Part shown: piece after piece, positions 28,508 to 38,587 of the stretch
How the letters are laid out: every line of letters starts with the position of its first letter
Numbering within the stretch: position 1 is the first letter of the stretch
Assembly: GCF_025231525.1 (NCBI RefSeq)
Contig: NZ_CP103057.1
Coordinates: 3,234,501 to 3,298,500 of the forward strand
Source: Sphingomonas endolithica
GTDB taxonomy: Bacteria > Pseudomonadota > Alphaproteobacteria > Sphingomonadales > Sphingomonadaceae
Length of the DNA: 64,000 nt
Reading direction: 5' to 3'
Program-made: the position numbers and the translations under genes
Notes under the pieces: generated by a model
The model's database searches: none
Told to the model about the DNA's origin: nothing
The model's input: only the letters and a program-made list of their open reading frames with translations

Positions 28508-29259
28508 TGGAAATCGCTATCGCCCCGCCAGTCGGCGTGTTCGCCCGCGAGAGCATCGCCGAGCTCAAGAAGAACCTGCGGCTGCCGCAGTTCGCGCTAC
28601 CGACGATCATCACCCCGGCGGTCTTCTATGCCTTGTTCGCGATCGGCCTTGCCAAAGGCAGTGCCGATGCCGCTGCCTATTCGCTCGCCACCTTCGGGGT
28701 GTTCGCGGCAACCGGCCCCGCGCTGTTCGGCTTCGGCGCCGGGGTCGCGATCGAGCGGGAGAACGGGCTGATCGAACTCAAGCGCGTCTCGCCGCTGCCG
28801 GGCGGAGCCTATCTCACTGCCAAGCTCGTCTCGGCCGGTGCGATGGCGGCGATCGCCTTGCTGCTGATCTACGCACTGGCGCTGATCGGCGGCGTCCGGC
28901 TGAACGCGGGCCAATGGTCGGCGCTCGTGCTCATCCATCTCGGCTCGGTAATACCCTATGCCTTGATCGGCTTTGCGGTCGGCATGCGGCTGAGCGCGAA
29001 GGGCGCGATCGCGGCCGCCAACGCGCTCTATCTGGGCTTCTCGATCCTCGGCGGGCTGTGGATGCCGATCACGGTGTTGCCCGGCTGGATCCAGCACGCC
29101 GCCTGGATCACGCCCTCGTTCCACCTCGGGCAATTGGCGCTCGGGACGATCGCCATGCCTGTCAGCGGGTCGATCGGCGCGCACCTCGCAGCGTTGGGGA
29201 TGATCACGCTGGTCGCGGCATGGTCGGCCGCAAGCGGCTGGCGCCGCAGCGCCGCTTGA
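28507..29259 (+). CDS. ABC-2 family permease
   Basis: Encodes 250 residues with about six membrane helices. The region GFGAGVAIERENGLIELKR and the later GGLWMPITVLPGWIQ are typical of ABC-2 permeases of the NatB/DrrB class. It begins on the last base of the ATPase stop (translational coupling) and is followed at 15-33 bases by the kinase. Confidence 0.85.
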   Translation: MEIAIAPPVGVFARESIAELKKNLRLPQFALPTIITPAVFYALFAIGLAKGSADAAAYSLATFGVFAATGPALFGFGAGVAIERENGLIELKRVSPLPGGAYLTAKLVSAGAMAAIALLLIYALALIGGVRLNAGQWSALVLIHLGSVIPYALIGFAVGMRLSAKGAIAAANALYLGFSILGGLWMPITVLPGWIQHAAWITPSFHLGQLALGTIAMPVSGSIGAHLAALGMITLVAAWSAASGWRRSAA

Positions 29260-29291
29260 CCGAGCGTGCCACGGTGAGCAGCATCGCTGCG

Positions 29292-30392
29292 ATGACAAAG
29301 TCCGCCCCGACTGATCAGACCGAAAGCTGGCTGCGTCGTATCGTCGACGTGCGGGGCCCCTGGGTTTGGCTTGCCTATCTGCCGCTGTTCGGCGCGCCTT
29401 GGATCAACCATAGGCCGAGCGCAATCCATCTTGCAGTGTCGCTGGCTGGGCTGATCGTCTTTCTCGCGCTGTATATTTGGGCAGACGGCCGCAAGGGGCG
29501 TGCGGTGATCCTGCCAGCGATTCTCGCTCTCTTGCTCTCGTTTGCGCTGATCCCGTTTCACGGCAATTGGACGGTGCTGACCGTCTATGCGGTGTCGATT
29601 GCCGTGGAGTTGCGGCCTGCGCGCGCGGCATGGCGGATGGTCGCTCTCTTCGTCGCGGCATCGATGATGGTCGCGACGCTGATCGGGCTCAGCTGGTATT
29701 TCATCGTCATGATGGGCGTGTTCCAATGCATGGTCGCGATCAGCAAGATCTTTGGCCTGAACCTGGGCGAGAAAAATGCCGACTTGGTACGCGCGCAAGA
29801 AGAGGTTCGACGCTTGAGCCGCGACGCCGAACGCGAGCGGATCGCGCGCGACCTGCATGATCTGCTCGGGCGCACGCTGACGCTGATCGCGCTCAAGGCC
29901 GATCTGGCGGTCAAGCTGACCGGCCCGGATCCGGAAAAAGCGCGCGCCGAGATGGTTGACATCGCCGACGCCGCGCGGACCGGGCTCGCCGATGTTCGCG
30001 CCGCGGTTGCGGGCATGGCGCATGCGAGTCTTGCGCGCGAGCTCCAGGCGTCACGCGTCGCGCTCGCGGCAGGTGGCGTTGCGTGCGAGGTCGACGGCGC
30101 CGAGCGGGCGATCGCGCAATCCGACAGCGCGGTGCTGGCAATGGCATTGCGCGAGGCGGTGACCAACGTGATCCGCCACGCGGGCGCGCGCCACTGCCGG
30201 ATCAGCGTGGACGAGGATCGTGGCGTGACCAGCGTGACCGTTCGCGACGATGGCCAAGGCGGACATTTCCGCGAAGGCGCGGGGCTAGCCGGAATGCGCG
30301 CCCGCCTGCCAGCGGCGGGCGGCGCCTTGACCATTCATGCCGATACGAGCGGCACGCGCGTCTGTGCGCTTTTGCCGGGCGCCACCGGATGA
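29292..30392 (+). CDS. DesK-type sensor histidine kinase
   Basis: About 366 residues. Several membrane helices fill the first ~150 residues, then a HisKA_3 dimerisation helix with ERIARDLHDLLGRTLT, whose His is the phosphorylation site, and an ATPase domain with REAVTNVIRHA and DDGQGG. This is the DesK/LiaS/NarX group that partners NarL-type regulators. GTG 29274 in the same frame is a possible earlier start; neither has a strong ribosome-binding site. It overlaps the regulator by ATGA. The sensory part has no extracellular domain, so it likely senses membrane state or the transporter itself. Confidence 0.82.
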   Translation: MTKSAPTDQTESWLRRIVDVRGPWVWLAYLPLFGAPWINHRPSAIHLAVSLAGLIVFLALYIWADGRKGRAVILPAILALLLSFALIPFHGNWTVLTVYAVSIAVELRPARAAWRMVALFVAASMMVATLIGLSWYFIVMMGVFQCMVAISKIFGLNLGEKNADLVRAQEEVRRLSRDAERERIARDLHDLLGRTLTLIALKADLAVKLTGPDPEKARAEMVDIADAARTGLADVRAAVAGMAHASLARELQASRVALAAGGVACEVDGAERAIAQSDSAVLAMALREAVTNVIRHAGARHCRISVDEDRGVTSVTVRDDGQGGHFREGAGLAGMRARLPAAGGALTIHADTSGTRVCALLPGATG

Positions 30393-30994
30393 TCCGGATC
30401 GTCGTCGCCGAAGACCAGGCGCTGGTGCTCGGCGCCATCGCATCGCTGCTGTCGCTCGAGCCCGACTTCGAGGTCGTTGGCCGCGCGCCGGATGGCGAAA
30501 CGGCAGTCGCGTTGGTGAACGCGCTCGCACCCGACGTGCTTTTGTCCGACATCGAGATGCCGGGCCTCACCGGGATCGAAGTCGCGGCGCGCGTTCGTCA
30601 CCTGCAGCTCGCCACGCATGTGCTGATCGTCACGACGTTCGGCCGTGCCGGTTATCTGCGCCGCGCGATCGATGCCGGCGTGCGCGGCTATATTCTCAAG
30701 GACAGTCCCGCCGACCAATTGGCCGACGCCATCCGTCGCGTCGCACGCGGCGCGCGGGTGATCGACCCGGAGCTCGCCGCCGCCACGGCCTTCGCTCCTG
30801 TCGATCCGCTGAGTGACCGCGAACGCGCAGTATTGCGGCTCGCCGACGAGGGGCGTTCGAACAAGGAGATCGGCCGAGCCCTCGCGCTGGCACCGGGAAC
30901 GGTCCGCAATTATCTGTCTGAGGCTGCTGGCAAGCTTGGTGCCGCCAACAGAGTCGAGGCGAGCCGCCTCGCGCGCGAAAACGGTTGGTTATGA
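30389..30994 (+). CDS. NarL/DesR-type response regulator
   Basis: Encodes 201 residues. Receiver domain with acidic pocket ED (residues 8-9), phosphoacceptor Asp54 (SDIEMPG) and Lys in YILKDS. A LuxR-type HTH at about 140-195 contains LSDRERAVLRLADEGRSNKEIG and APGTVRNYLS. The start overlaps the kinase stop. It probably controls the ABC exporter operon, possibly through the dyad at 27503-27526. Confidence 0.88.
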   Translation: MIRIVVAEDQALVLGAIASLLSLEPDFEVVGRAPDGETAVALVNALAPDVLLSDIEMPGLTGIEVAARVRHLQLATHVLIVTTFGRAGYLRRAIDAGVRGYILKDSPADQLADAIRRVARGARVIDPELAAATAFAPVDPLSDRERAVLRLADEGRSNKEIGRALALAPGTVRNYLSEAAGKLGAANRVEASRLARENGWL

Positions 30995-31186
30995 TTGGAT
31001 GCGCTAATTACCGGATGACCCACATCCGGTCGTGCACGCTGTCTTCGCCGCTTCCCAAAACCAGACGTCGTCTAATGGCGGGCTTTGCAAGCGCCTTTTG
31101 GTGTCGGACGTGTTTGCCGGGGCACGGTCGTCTTCGCGGTCGGCATGAGCCGCCGCATCATGGGGCTTCGCGGGATGGATCTTCCA

Positions 31187-32459
31187 ATGTTCGTTACGCA
31201 CGCTCCGAGCCGGGCTCGTGATGCAACGTCCGAAGCGGAATGGACCAGCCTACGTCCCGGCAGGGACGCCTCGTTACGCCATCTGGCGCTGTCGAGCTCT
31301 TGGGTCAGGCGGCCGCGGCCGTCCTGGTGAACAGTTCGCCGGAGCGAAGCATCGCATGCATGATGACCGCGAGCTTGCGGGCAACGGCGACCGCGGCACG
31401 CTTGAAGCCGACCTTCTCGCGGAGCTTCATACCCCAGACCCGCAGATCACTATCGGCGTGGCAGCGGGTAAGGATCACGACAGCCGCCTCATACAGCAGC
31501 GAGCGGACATGTGCATCGCCACGTCGGGAGATGTGGCCATCGTAATCCACTTCGCCTGATTGATAGCGCCGCGTGGTCAGCCCGAGCCAGGCGCCCACCG
31601 AGCGCGATCGGCTGAAGTTGGCGGGATCCTCGACTGCGGTCAGGTAAGCAGTAGCGGTGATCGCACCGACGCCGGGGATCGACATCAGCAACTGACACTG
31701 TTGGTTCCTGCGTGCCTCTGCGAGGAGTTGGCGCCCTAGCTCGGTCGCCTGGATGCGCAGGCTCCGCCACGCCTCTAGCAGAGGCAGGATGATCCGCGCG
31801 AGATCGACATGCTCGGCGAGCAGCGAGCGGACGTTCGCCTCGAACTTGCCGCCTATGCCACGTGGTACGATCAGCCCGAACGTCTTCATCAACCCACGGA
31901 TCTGGTTCGCTACGTCCAGCGTCGCCCGAACGAGCTTGGTGCGTGCCCCAACCAGCGTACGCGAGAGCATGCTGTCGAAGCCCTTGACCCGGACTTCACG
32001 GTAGAAGCCGACCTCGGCTAGGTGCGCCAAGCCGTCCGCATCATTGGCGTCCGTTTTGTTGGCGGCCATGTCGAGCGCGGCCTTGGCATGGCGAGCATCG
32101 ATGCAGATCGCTGGCAGTCCGGCCGCGCTCAAAGCATGGTAGAACCAGACCGAGAGCGGCCCCGTCTCGAACACCACCCGCTCGACTGATGGAGCATGCC
32201 TGCGGATCAACGCGGCGATCGCCGCTGGGTCCGACAAGCACTTGCCACGCCAAACACGCTTGCCCCTACGTCGAATGGATACCGCTGTCTCTTTCAGCGA
32301 AACATCTAACCCGATATACTCACCCATGGTTGTTCTCCGTGCGATGTATGGGCCCGGCTACCAGTCGTGAGCCCGCGCCTTCATCTATCGGGGAACAGCC
32401 ACCTTCCGCGCCATCGCTGATCGAGGTAACTCGCTCCCGCAATTACCCCATGTTCGTTA
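31187..32459 (-). mobile_element. IS110-family insertion sequence (boundaries approximate)
   Basis: A single transposase gene flanked by a 10-base direct repeat ATGTTCGTTA at 31187-31196 and 32450-32459. IS110 elements lack terminal inverted repeats, so the ends cannot be set from inverted repeats. The direct repeat may be the edges of the element or the target, and the coordinates are a proposal. No second copy is in the window. Confidence 0.55.
31305..32327 (-). CDS. IS110 family transposase
   Basis: Encodes 340 residues. The N-terminal DEDD RuvC-like domain starts with GLDVSLKETAVSI (Asp8), followed by VVFETG and KTDANDADGLA, giving the acidic catalytic residues. The C-terminal transposase_20 domain contains SIPGVGAITA and GAWLGLTTRRYQSGE with the conserved Ser. 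Length and both domains are complete, so the element is probably active or recently so. Confidence 0.9.
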   Translation of the reverse strand: MGEYIGLDVSLKETAVSIRRRGKRVWRGKCLSDPAAIAALIRRHAPSVERVVFETGPLSVWFYHALSAAGLPAICIDARHAKAALDMAANKTDANDADGLAHLAEVGFYREVRVKGFDSMLSRTLVGARTKLVRATLDVANQIRGLMKTFGLIVPRGIGGKFEANVRSLLAEHVDLARIILPLLEAWRSLRIQATELGRQLLAEARRNQQCQLLMSIPGVGAITATAYLTAVEDPANFSRSRSVGAWLGLTTRRYQSGEVDYDGHISRRGDAHVRSLLYEAAVVILTRCHADSDLRVWGMKLREKVGFKRAAVAVARKLAVIMHAMLRSGELFTRTAAAA

Positions 32460-32500
32460 ATCTGAGCTAGGTTTCGCATTTCCGCGCCGCTCCACAGCGT

Positions 32501-33223
32501 TCAGACCACATCCTCCCATAAGTCAGGTGACAGTTCGAACAGACTTGCCAACATCCGGCGGCCAAGCGGGGTGACGATGACCGCTCGTGACCCGGCCACA
32601 GTGCGAAGCCACGCCCATTCGAGGGAATGGTGGAGCAATGCTCTCCCGACCAGCCCCGCGATGTGGGGGCGGCGCTCGCTCCAGTCGAGGCATGGCCGAC
32701 AGAATGCTCTCCTACCGCGCCGGCCATCTTCTTGAGGGAGGTAGAACCCAGCGTTGACCAACAGACGTGCGCCCAGCCCGGTCAATTCGCCACCATCGAC
32801 ACCGAACCTGATCTCACCGCGCACGACCATACTATCGGCGATCGCCACGGCTACGCGCCCGGCCAAATGGTCGTAGCACGTCCTTGCCCGACGCATCGCC
32901 AGGTCCTTCGGGCCGGTTGGAGTCGCCGCGCGACGATTGGCAGAACCGGTGGCGGCGACCGCCATCATGCCCTCGATCATCTGTGCGATCGCGGGCGTCG
33001 CCACGCGGTGGTAGCGATGGCGACCTTGGCGCTCCACTGCGACCAATTCCCCGGCGACGAGTTGCGCGAGATGGCTACTGGCGGTCTGCGGCGACACGCC
33101 AGCGACAGTAGCGAGTTCCGTAGCGGTGAGCGCCCGGCCATCCATCAGGGCGACCAGCATGCTCGCCCGCGCCGGGTCGCCAACGAGCGCGCCGATCCCG
33201 GCGAAGGCGTTAGTCGTGAGCAT
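32501..33223 (-). CDS. ArsR-family transcriptional regulator with C-terminal extension
   Basis: About 240 residues. The first ~90 form a winged helix (GALVGDPARASMLVALMDG, then TATELATVAGVSPQTASSHLAQLVAGELV), typical of ArsR. The remaining 150 residues are the extension found in the longer ArsR group, with Cys residues in CRPCLDW that could bind metal. ATG 33223 has GGAGGG upstream; the in-frame ATG at 33235 carries that ribosome-binding site within it. It is divergent from the NIPSNAP/monooxygenase pair with a perfect 20-bp dyad between them, which is its likely operator. Confidence 0.85.
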   Translation of the reverse strand: MLTTNAFAGIGALVGDPARASMLVALMDGRALTATELATVAGVSPQTASSHLAQLVAGELVAVERQGRHRYHRVATPAIAQMIEGMMAVAATGSANRRAATPTGPKDLAMRRARTCYDHLAGRVAVAIADSMVVRGEIRFGVDGGELTGLGARLLVNAGFYLPQEDGRRGRRAFCRPCLDWSERRPHIAGLVGRALLHHSLEWAWLRTVAGSRAVIVTPLGRRMLASLFELSPDLWEDVV

Positions 33224-33272
33224 GCGGCCCTCCATCTAATTGCCTGCGCGCTATCACATGTTCCGCCGGGAC

Positions 33273-33292
33273 GCTTCGATCGAGATCGAAGC
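33273..33292. promoter_or_regulatory. Perfect 20-bp dyad, likely ArsR-type operator
   Basis: GCTTCGATC GA GATCGAAGC: 9-base perfect arms and a 2-base centre, midway between the divergent regulator (start 33223) and the NIPSNAP gene (start 33343). Confidence 0.6.
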
Positions 33293-33342
33293 TTCGCAGC
33301 CGCTTCCCCGGCTACAACGCGGCAGCAAACGGAGACACACTG

Positions 33343-33672
33343 ATGATCACATGCTTCATACGATACGAAATCGATCCCTACCGCGTAGATGCCTTCGAGC
33401 AGTACGCCCGTAATTGGGGCGAGGCCATCCCACGCTGCGGTGCCGACCTGATTGGATACTTCGCGCCACATGAAGGCTCGGCGACAACCGCTTATGGCGT
33501 CTACTCGATTGAAGACTTGGCGGCGTACGAAGCCTATCGCGCACGCCTGTGCGACGACCCACTGGGCCGGGAAAACTATGAGTTTGCCAGGCGAGAGCGG
33601 TTCATCACGCGCGAGGAACGCATCTTCCTGCGACTGGCATCCACACGGCATTCGCGGTCGGTGCCAGCGTGA
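33343..33672 (+). CDS. NIPSNAP family protein
   Basis: Encodes 109 residues with the NIPSNAP ferredoxin-like fold: an opening strand FIRYEIDPYRVDAFEQYA, then LIGYFAPHEGSATTAYGVYSI and a YEAYRARLCDDP helix. GGAG lies eight bases upstream of the ATG. It overlaps the next gene by GTGA. Function in bacteria is not established; it is often paired with small monooxygenase-like or stress genes under ArsR control. Confidence 0.8.
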   Translation: MITCFIRYEIDPYRVDAFEQYARNWGEAIPRCGADLIGYFAPHEGSATTAYGVYSIEDLAAYEAYRARLCDDPLGRENYEFARRERFITREERIFLRLASTRHSRSVPA

Positions 33673-34034
33673 TCGCCGTCATCTTCGAGGTTGTTCCCGC
33701 CCCCAATTGCAAGCAGCGCTACCTCGATCTCGCCGCCGCGTTGAAGCTCGAGCTTAGTGTTGTCGACGGCTTCATATCGGTCGAGCGGTTTCAGAGCTTG
33801 AGCGATCCGGGCAAGATGCTGTCGCTCTCGTTCTTCCGAGACGAGCAAGCTGTGATGGCCTGGCGCAATACGGCCGCCCATCGAGCCACGCAGGCGCGCG
33901 GTCGGGCCGGCGTGTTCTCGGATTACCGACTGCGCGTTGCCGAGGTGTCCCGCGACTACGGCATGTTCGCGCGCGCGCAAGCACCGCGGGACAGCCGCAA
34001 CGCGCATCTAACACCGCGTAGCGAAGTCTGCTGA
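33669..34034 (+). CDS. Antibiotic-biosynthesis-monooxygenase (ABM) domain protein
   Basis: Encodes 121 residues from a GTG start inside the previous stop. The ABM fold is visible in IAVIFEVVPAPNCKQRYLDLAAAL, VDGFISVERFQSL, and FFRDEQAVMAWRNTAAHRATQARGR. Such small dimeric proteins act as haem-, quinone- or aldehyde-handling oxygenases or are stress proteins. Partner of the NIPSNAP gene in a two-gene operon. Confidence 0.78.
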   Translation: MIAVIFEVVPAPNCKQRYLDLAAALKLELSVVDGFISVERFQSLSDPGKMLSLSFFRDEQAVMAWRNTAAHRATQARGRAGVFSDYRLRVAEVSRDYGMFARAQAPRDSRNAHLTPRSEVC

Positions 34035-34305
34035 ACTTGCGGTCGCGACGACCCAATTGCCAGACGTTCGTGAGCGGTTTCCGGCTTCCCAACCTCGACC
34101 ATTCATTCATAATTGCCTACGGCGGCGGCTGAGCTTCCTGCCAAAGCCACCAGCCTCCTGCTTGAGCATCAATTAGCGCCGAGGCCTGGTGTCCAGCCAA
34201 AATCCTCGAGCGTGGAACCGACAATTCCCCAGAGCGTCATGGTCGCGGCAGCGAAGTGCGGACGCCGTCCGGAAAATGATTTGGTAAGCAAATTAGGAAG
34301 TTGGC

Positions 34306-36240
34306 ATGATCATTCAGTCCGAAACGGAAGACTTGCTGGCGCCAGCGAGCGGTATGGCTATGTCGGATGCGAAAGTGGACCGAGGGCATCTGCCACGCCC
34401 GGCGATGCAGCCCGAGGCAATTTCGGCACCGCAGGACGTGGATTATTGCGGCGTGCTTGTGCTGGAAATCGATGCCACGGACACAATGCGAGGCATAGTT
34501 TCCGCGAGGCTCGTGGTGCCGGTCGCTAATAGCGGGCGGATGACGTTGCTCTACCCCAAATGGATGCCAGGCTATCATTCGCCGCAGAACCCGATCGAGC
34601 TCTTCGCCGGGCTTGAGATCAAGGCAGGCGATCTCGTGCTCGACTGGATACGCGATCCGGTTGAAGTCTATGCGTTCCACATCGACGTTCCGGCCGGAAC
34701 GTCGACGCTCGACGTGAGCTTCCAATTCCTTTCTCCGACGACATCGAACCAAGGCGATGTCGTCGTGACAGAAGACATGCTGAACCTGCAATGGGGGCGG
34801 GTGCTGCTCTACCCCGCCGGCTATTTCGCACGCCGGGTTGAGGTACAGGCCAGCATGACGCTACCGAAGGGATGGCAGTATGCGACTGTGCTGGAGGTAG
34901 AAAGGCGAGATGGGGACACCGTTCGCTTCGCTCCGGTAGCCTTGGACGTACTGGTCGATTCACCCTTGATGGCGGGGGTACATTGCCGCGAACTGGTGAT
35001 TGCCGACGATGGCGCCGTTCGCATGAATCTGTTCGCGCACCAGGCAGATGACCTGGAGCTCACGACTGAGCAGGTCGCGCTGCACGCCGCTCTGGTAAAG
35101 CAAGCGGACACGCTCTTTGCCGCGCGTCACTTCGACACCTACCGTTTCCTGGTGGCCCTCAGTGAGGAATTGGGCGGCGGGGGGATCGAGCACCATCGGT
35201 CGGCTGAGATTATCGTGCCGCCAACTTACTTCACGCAGTGGGAAGCCAACCGTACCAAGCGCGACGTGTTCGCGCACGAGTTCACCCATAGCTGGAACGG
35301 AAAGTTTCGCCGGGGCGCGGACTAATGGACGCCCAGCTTTGAAGTTCCCATCCGCAACAGCCTCATGTGGCTGTACGAAGGTCAAACTCAGTACTGGGGA
35401 CATGTGCTGACGACGCGCGCTGGAATGTGGTCGACCAAAGCGTCGCTTGAATTGCTCGCCAAAATTTCAGCGACCTACGATGTGCGTCCCGGAGGCCTGT
35501 GGCGGACGATGGCCGACACCACCGAGGATCCCGTGATCAACGGCCGCGCGCCACTGCCGTGGCCAAGCTGGCAGCGCAATGAGGATTATTATTCGGAAGG
35601 CCAACTGATGTGGCTGGCGGTGGACACGCTCATCCGCGAAGCCTCAGAGGATCAGCGCTCGCTCGACGACTTCGCGAGCGCTTTCTTTGGCATCGACGAG
35701 GGTAGCATGGTAACGCGAACCTATGATCTAGACGATGTCGTGGACACCCTCAATGGTGTCGTCGAGCATGACTGGGCCGATTTTCTAGATAAGCAGTTGC
35801 ACCGCCGCGAAGAAGGCGCACCGCTTGAAGGACTGGGGCGCGGCGGTTACCGTCTAGTCTACCGTGATTATCGTACTGATTTCTGCAAGAGCTTCGACGC
35901 GCAGGCGGCCCAGCTCGATCTACGCTTCTCGGTCGGGCTGAACATCGCCACGAGTGGGACGGTGCAGGAAGTGATGTGGGGAAGCCCGGCGTTCGACGCG
36001 GGATTGACATCAGGGGCGCTGATCCAGTCCGTTAACGGACTGGATTATAGCGAGCAAGCGATCGGCGACGCGATCCAGGCCGCGCAGAACGGTGGTCCGT
36101 TGCTACTGACGGTGAAAGCACGATCGCAGTCTCGGACCCGGGAAGTCAATGTGGACTATCGAGGAGGGCATCGGTTTCCACACCTTGAGCCGAATCCGGG
36201 CGCGCGGCTGCGGTTGAATGAAATTCTTGCAAGTCGATAG
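34306..36240 (+). pseudogene. M61 glycyl-aminopeptidase-like gene with one internal stop
   Basis: One frame runs for 644 codons, with a single in-frame TAA at 35323-35325. Before it are the N-terminal beta domain and HEFTHSW, the zinc site HExxH; after it comes WTPSFEVPIRNSLMWLYEGQTQYWG, including the third zinc ligand region, and a C-terminal PDZ domain (SPAFDAGLTSGALIQSVNGLDY). The stop separates the zinc ligands, so neither half would be active. A single T-A change from a Leu or other codon would explain it. No signal peptide is visible at the current ATG, unlike other M61 enzymes. A sequencing error is possible. Confidence 0.75.
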
Positions 36241-36918
36241 CACAAGGTTGTGGAGAAAATTGGCGCGGCAACCTCCGTCGCCGCGCCGATCCGGATCGCG
36301 AACCTAGTGCTCACTCTTAGTGTGGGATAGCTCGAGGCATCACAAAGGCTGCCCCGCCTGGCAGCGTTCCAACTCGATCGGATCATGCGCGCACGTGACG
36401 GTGAGTTCGTCGCGGCGTTCGCGCGCCCCCTTCGCGGGCGGTAGGTTGTTGCTTCGTGGGCACAAGTCAGGGATCTTTCAGTAACCTAGGTTAGCGTATG
36501 CGCATCGCGCCGCTCCTTTCGTAATCGCGCTTAAACGCACTGAGTTTTACTCCGAGCCAGGCGTCCCGAGGAGCGACATCCCCTCCTGAGCGGCACCGCT
36601 CGCAAAGGGTTAGTCCCGCGGCACTCGGCTGCAACGTCGGCTTCAATTCCGAGCTGGAGCCATCATCGACGGTGCCCAGCGGAGACGCTTAACCAGCGGT
36701 TGTAGCGGTCTCCCCCTCGCGATACTCAAGACGACGGCCTTCCCGAAGAGGGTTCCAAACGGGACCTTGATTGTGCTTGTATCTGCAAACGCATGGAACA
36801 GCATCGCCGGTCATTGGGTTCTTCGCGCAAAGCAGGGAGCCGTCCGGATGATCGTCTTGAAATGCAAAGCATGCGATCTGGCAACGCTGCTGCGACGGAA
36901 CGTCGCACGGCATAGCGC
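36241..36918. other. 678-base gap without a supported gene
   Basis: Only short ORFs without homology. The last bases before 36919 contain no clear Shine-Dalgarno. Nothing tRNA-like was seen. Confidence 0.5.
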
Positions 36919-37689
36919 ATGAGCGCGCCGCGCTGGCCGAGCACGCTTTGGATCGTTCGGCATGGGGAAAGTGCGGGCAATGTGGCGCGCGACGAGGCGC
37001 ACGCCCGCGGCGCCGAGCGCATCGAGCTATCCGCGCGGGACGTTGACATCGCCTTGTCGCCGCGCGGTAAGACGCAAGCGCGCTTGCTCGGCGAATGGTT
37101 CGCCGCGCGGAACGCGGATGATCGTCCCGAGATCTTGCTCGCATCACCCTATGCCCGTGCGCAGGACACTGCGCGCGTGTTCCGCGACAGCCGCGGCACC
37201 GCCGGCAACGAGCCGATATGCATCGACGAGCGCCTGCGCGAGAAGGAGTTCGGCATTCTCGATGGCTTGACGACAAGCGGCATCGCATCGGTCTTCCCCG
37301 AACAGGCTGAGTTCCGACGCATCCTCGGCAAATTCTACCATCGCCCGCCCGGCGGCGAGAGCTGGTGCGATGTCATCTTCCGGCTGCGCTCGCTCATCGA
37401 CACGATCACGCTTCATTATGCCGAGCGCCGCGTTATGATCGTCGCGCACCAGGTTGTCGTGCTGTGCCTGCGCTACATCATTGAGAACCTCTCCGAGGAA
37501 GAGATCCTTGCGATCGATCGGGAGGGCGACGTCGCCAATTGCTCGGTGACAGAATACCGCTTCGACCCCGGCAGCGGACGCGAAGGGAAGCTGGTCTTGG
37601 AGAGCTACAATGTCGTGACGCATCTCGAGGAAAGCAGCCCCTCGACCGTCACCGCCGAGTCCGATGCAGCCGCCGGAGTCCGAGGATGA
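36919..37689 (+). CDS. Histidine phosphatase family protein
   Basis: Encodes 256 residues of the phosphoglycerate-mutase-like superfamily. The catalytic RHG motif is at residues 14-16 (WIVRHGESAGN), with the Arg of SPYARAQDTA, the Glu of EKEFG and the second His (IVAHQVVV). It overlaps nnrD by ATGA, and the next gene downstream was pncB, so it belongs to a small NAD-metabolism group. Substrate unknown; it may act on a nucleotide or sugar phosphate of that pathway. Confidence 0.85.
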   Translation: MSAPRWPSTLWIVRHGESAGNVARDEAHARGAERIELSARDVDIALSPRGKTQARLLGEWFAARNADDRPEILLASPYARAQDTARVFRDSRGTAGNEPICIDERLREKEFGILDGLTTSGIASVFPEQAEFRRILGKFYHRPPGGESWCDVIFRLRSLIDTITLHYAERRVMIVAHQVVVLCLRYIIENLSEEEILAIDREGDVANCSVTEYRFDPGSGREGKLVLESYNVVTHLEESSPSTVTAESDAAAGVRG

Positions 37690-38570
37690 CACACGAAGCT
37701 ACCCCGATCGACAGCGCCTGGATCGCGGCCAATCCCGTGCCCGTCCACAGCAGCGGCACCACCAAGAACAGTCGTGGCCGCGTGCTCGCGATCGGCGGAT
37801 CGCGGATGGTGCCCGGCGCGCTTCGTCTCACCGGGGAAGCGGCGCTGCGCGTCGGTGCGGGCAAACTGCAGATGGCAACGGTGGGCTCCGCGGCGGTAAT
37901 GCTCGGCCTGCTCGTGCCGGAGGCGGCGTCGATCGCGGTTGACGAAGGTACTGGTGGTGAAATTGCTCCCACGCTGGGCCCAGCGCTCGAAAAAGCATTG
38001 TCCGAATGCGATGCGGCGGTGATCGGTCCAGGCATCGGCGACGCCGATGTCGCCGCGGAGCTCTTGCGACAGGTGATGTCTCAGCAGCGCGACGATCTCG
38101 TGCTGGTAATCGACGCCATGGCGATCGGCGGCCTGCGCGACCTTCGCAGCGAGGCGGCGCATTTTTCCGGCCGCCTTGTGCTGACCCCGCATTATGGCGA
38201 GATGGCCGTGCTGTCAGGCCGGGATGAAGACGCCATCGCCGCCAATCCGGCAGCCGTCGCGCACGATGCTGCGGTCAAGTTCGGCGCTGTCGTCGTGCTC
38301 AAGGGCAGCAGTACGGTGATCGCCGATCCAGAGGGTGCCCTGCTGCACTATGCGGGCGGCGGGACAGGTCTTGCGACCGGCGGGTCGGGCGACGTCCTGG
38401 CAGGGGCGATCGCCGGCCTCATCTCGCGCGGCACACCCCCGCTGGTCGCCGCCGGCTGGGGCGTCTGGCTGCATGGGCAGAGCGGCCGGCGGGTCGCCAC
38501 GACGAGCGGCCCGATCGGCTTTCTCGCGCGCGAACTGCCCGACGAGTTCCCGCGCCTCCTACCCCAGTAA
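37686..38570 (+). CDS. nnrD: ADP-dependent NAD(P)H-hydrate dehydratase
   Basis: Encodes 294 residues of the ribokinase-like CARKD/YjeF C-terminal family. Landmarks are [48 protein letters not shown], and the ATP/ADP-site [19 protein letters not shown]. It repairs damaged NAD(P)HX using ADP. It stands alone here, without the NnrE epimerase domain that is fused in many bacteria. ATG 37686 overlaps the histidine phosphatase stop. Confidence 0.88.
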   Translation: MTHEATPIDSAWIAANPVPVHSSGTTKNSRGRVLAIGGSRMVPGALRLTGEAALRVGAGKLQMATVGSAAVMLGLLVPEAASIAVDEGTGGEIAPTLGPALEKALSECDAAVIGPGIGDADVAAELLRQVMSQQRDDLVLVIDAMAIGGLRDLRSEAAHFSGRLVLTPHYGEMAVLSGRDEDAIAANPAAVAHDAAVKFGAVVVLKGSSTVIADPEGALLHYAGGGTGLATGGSGDVLAGAIAGLISRGTPPLVAAGWGVWLHGQSGRRVATTSGPIGFLARELPDEFPRLLPQ

Positions 38571-38587
38571 TCGGCAACGGCCTTCAC

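Noticed and set aside
28464..29273. Upstream extension of the DesK-type kinase frame through the permease gene
   Set aside because: It overlaps the whole permease in another frame; homology starts only near 29292.
32327..32460. Terminal inverted repeats of the insertion sequence
   Set aside because: None found; IS110 elements usually lack them, so ends are given as approximate.
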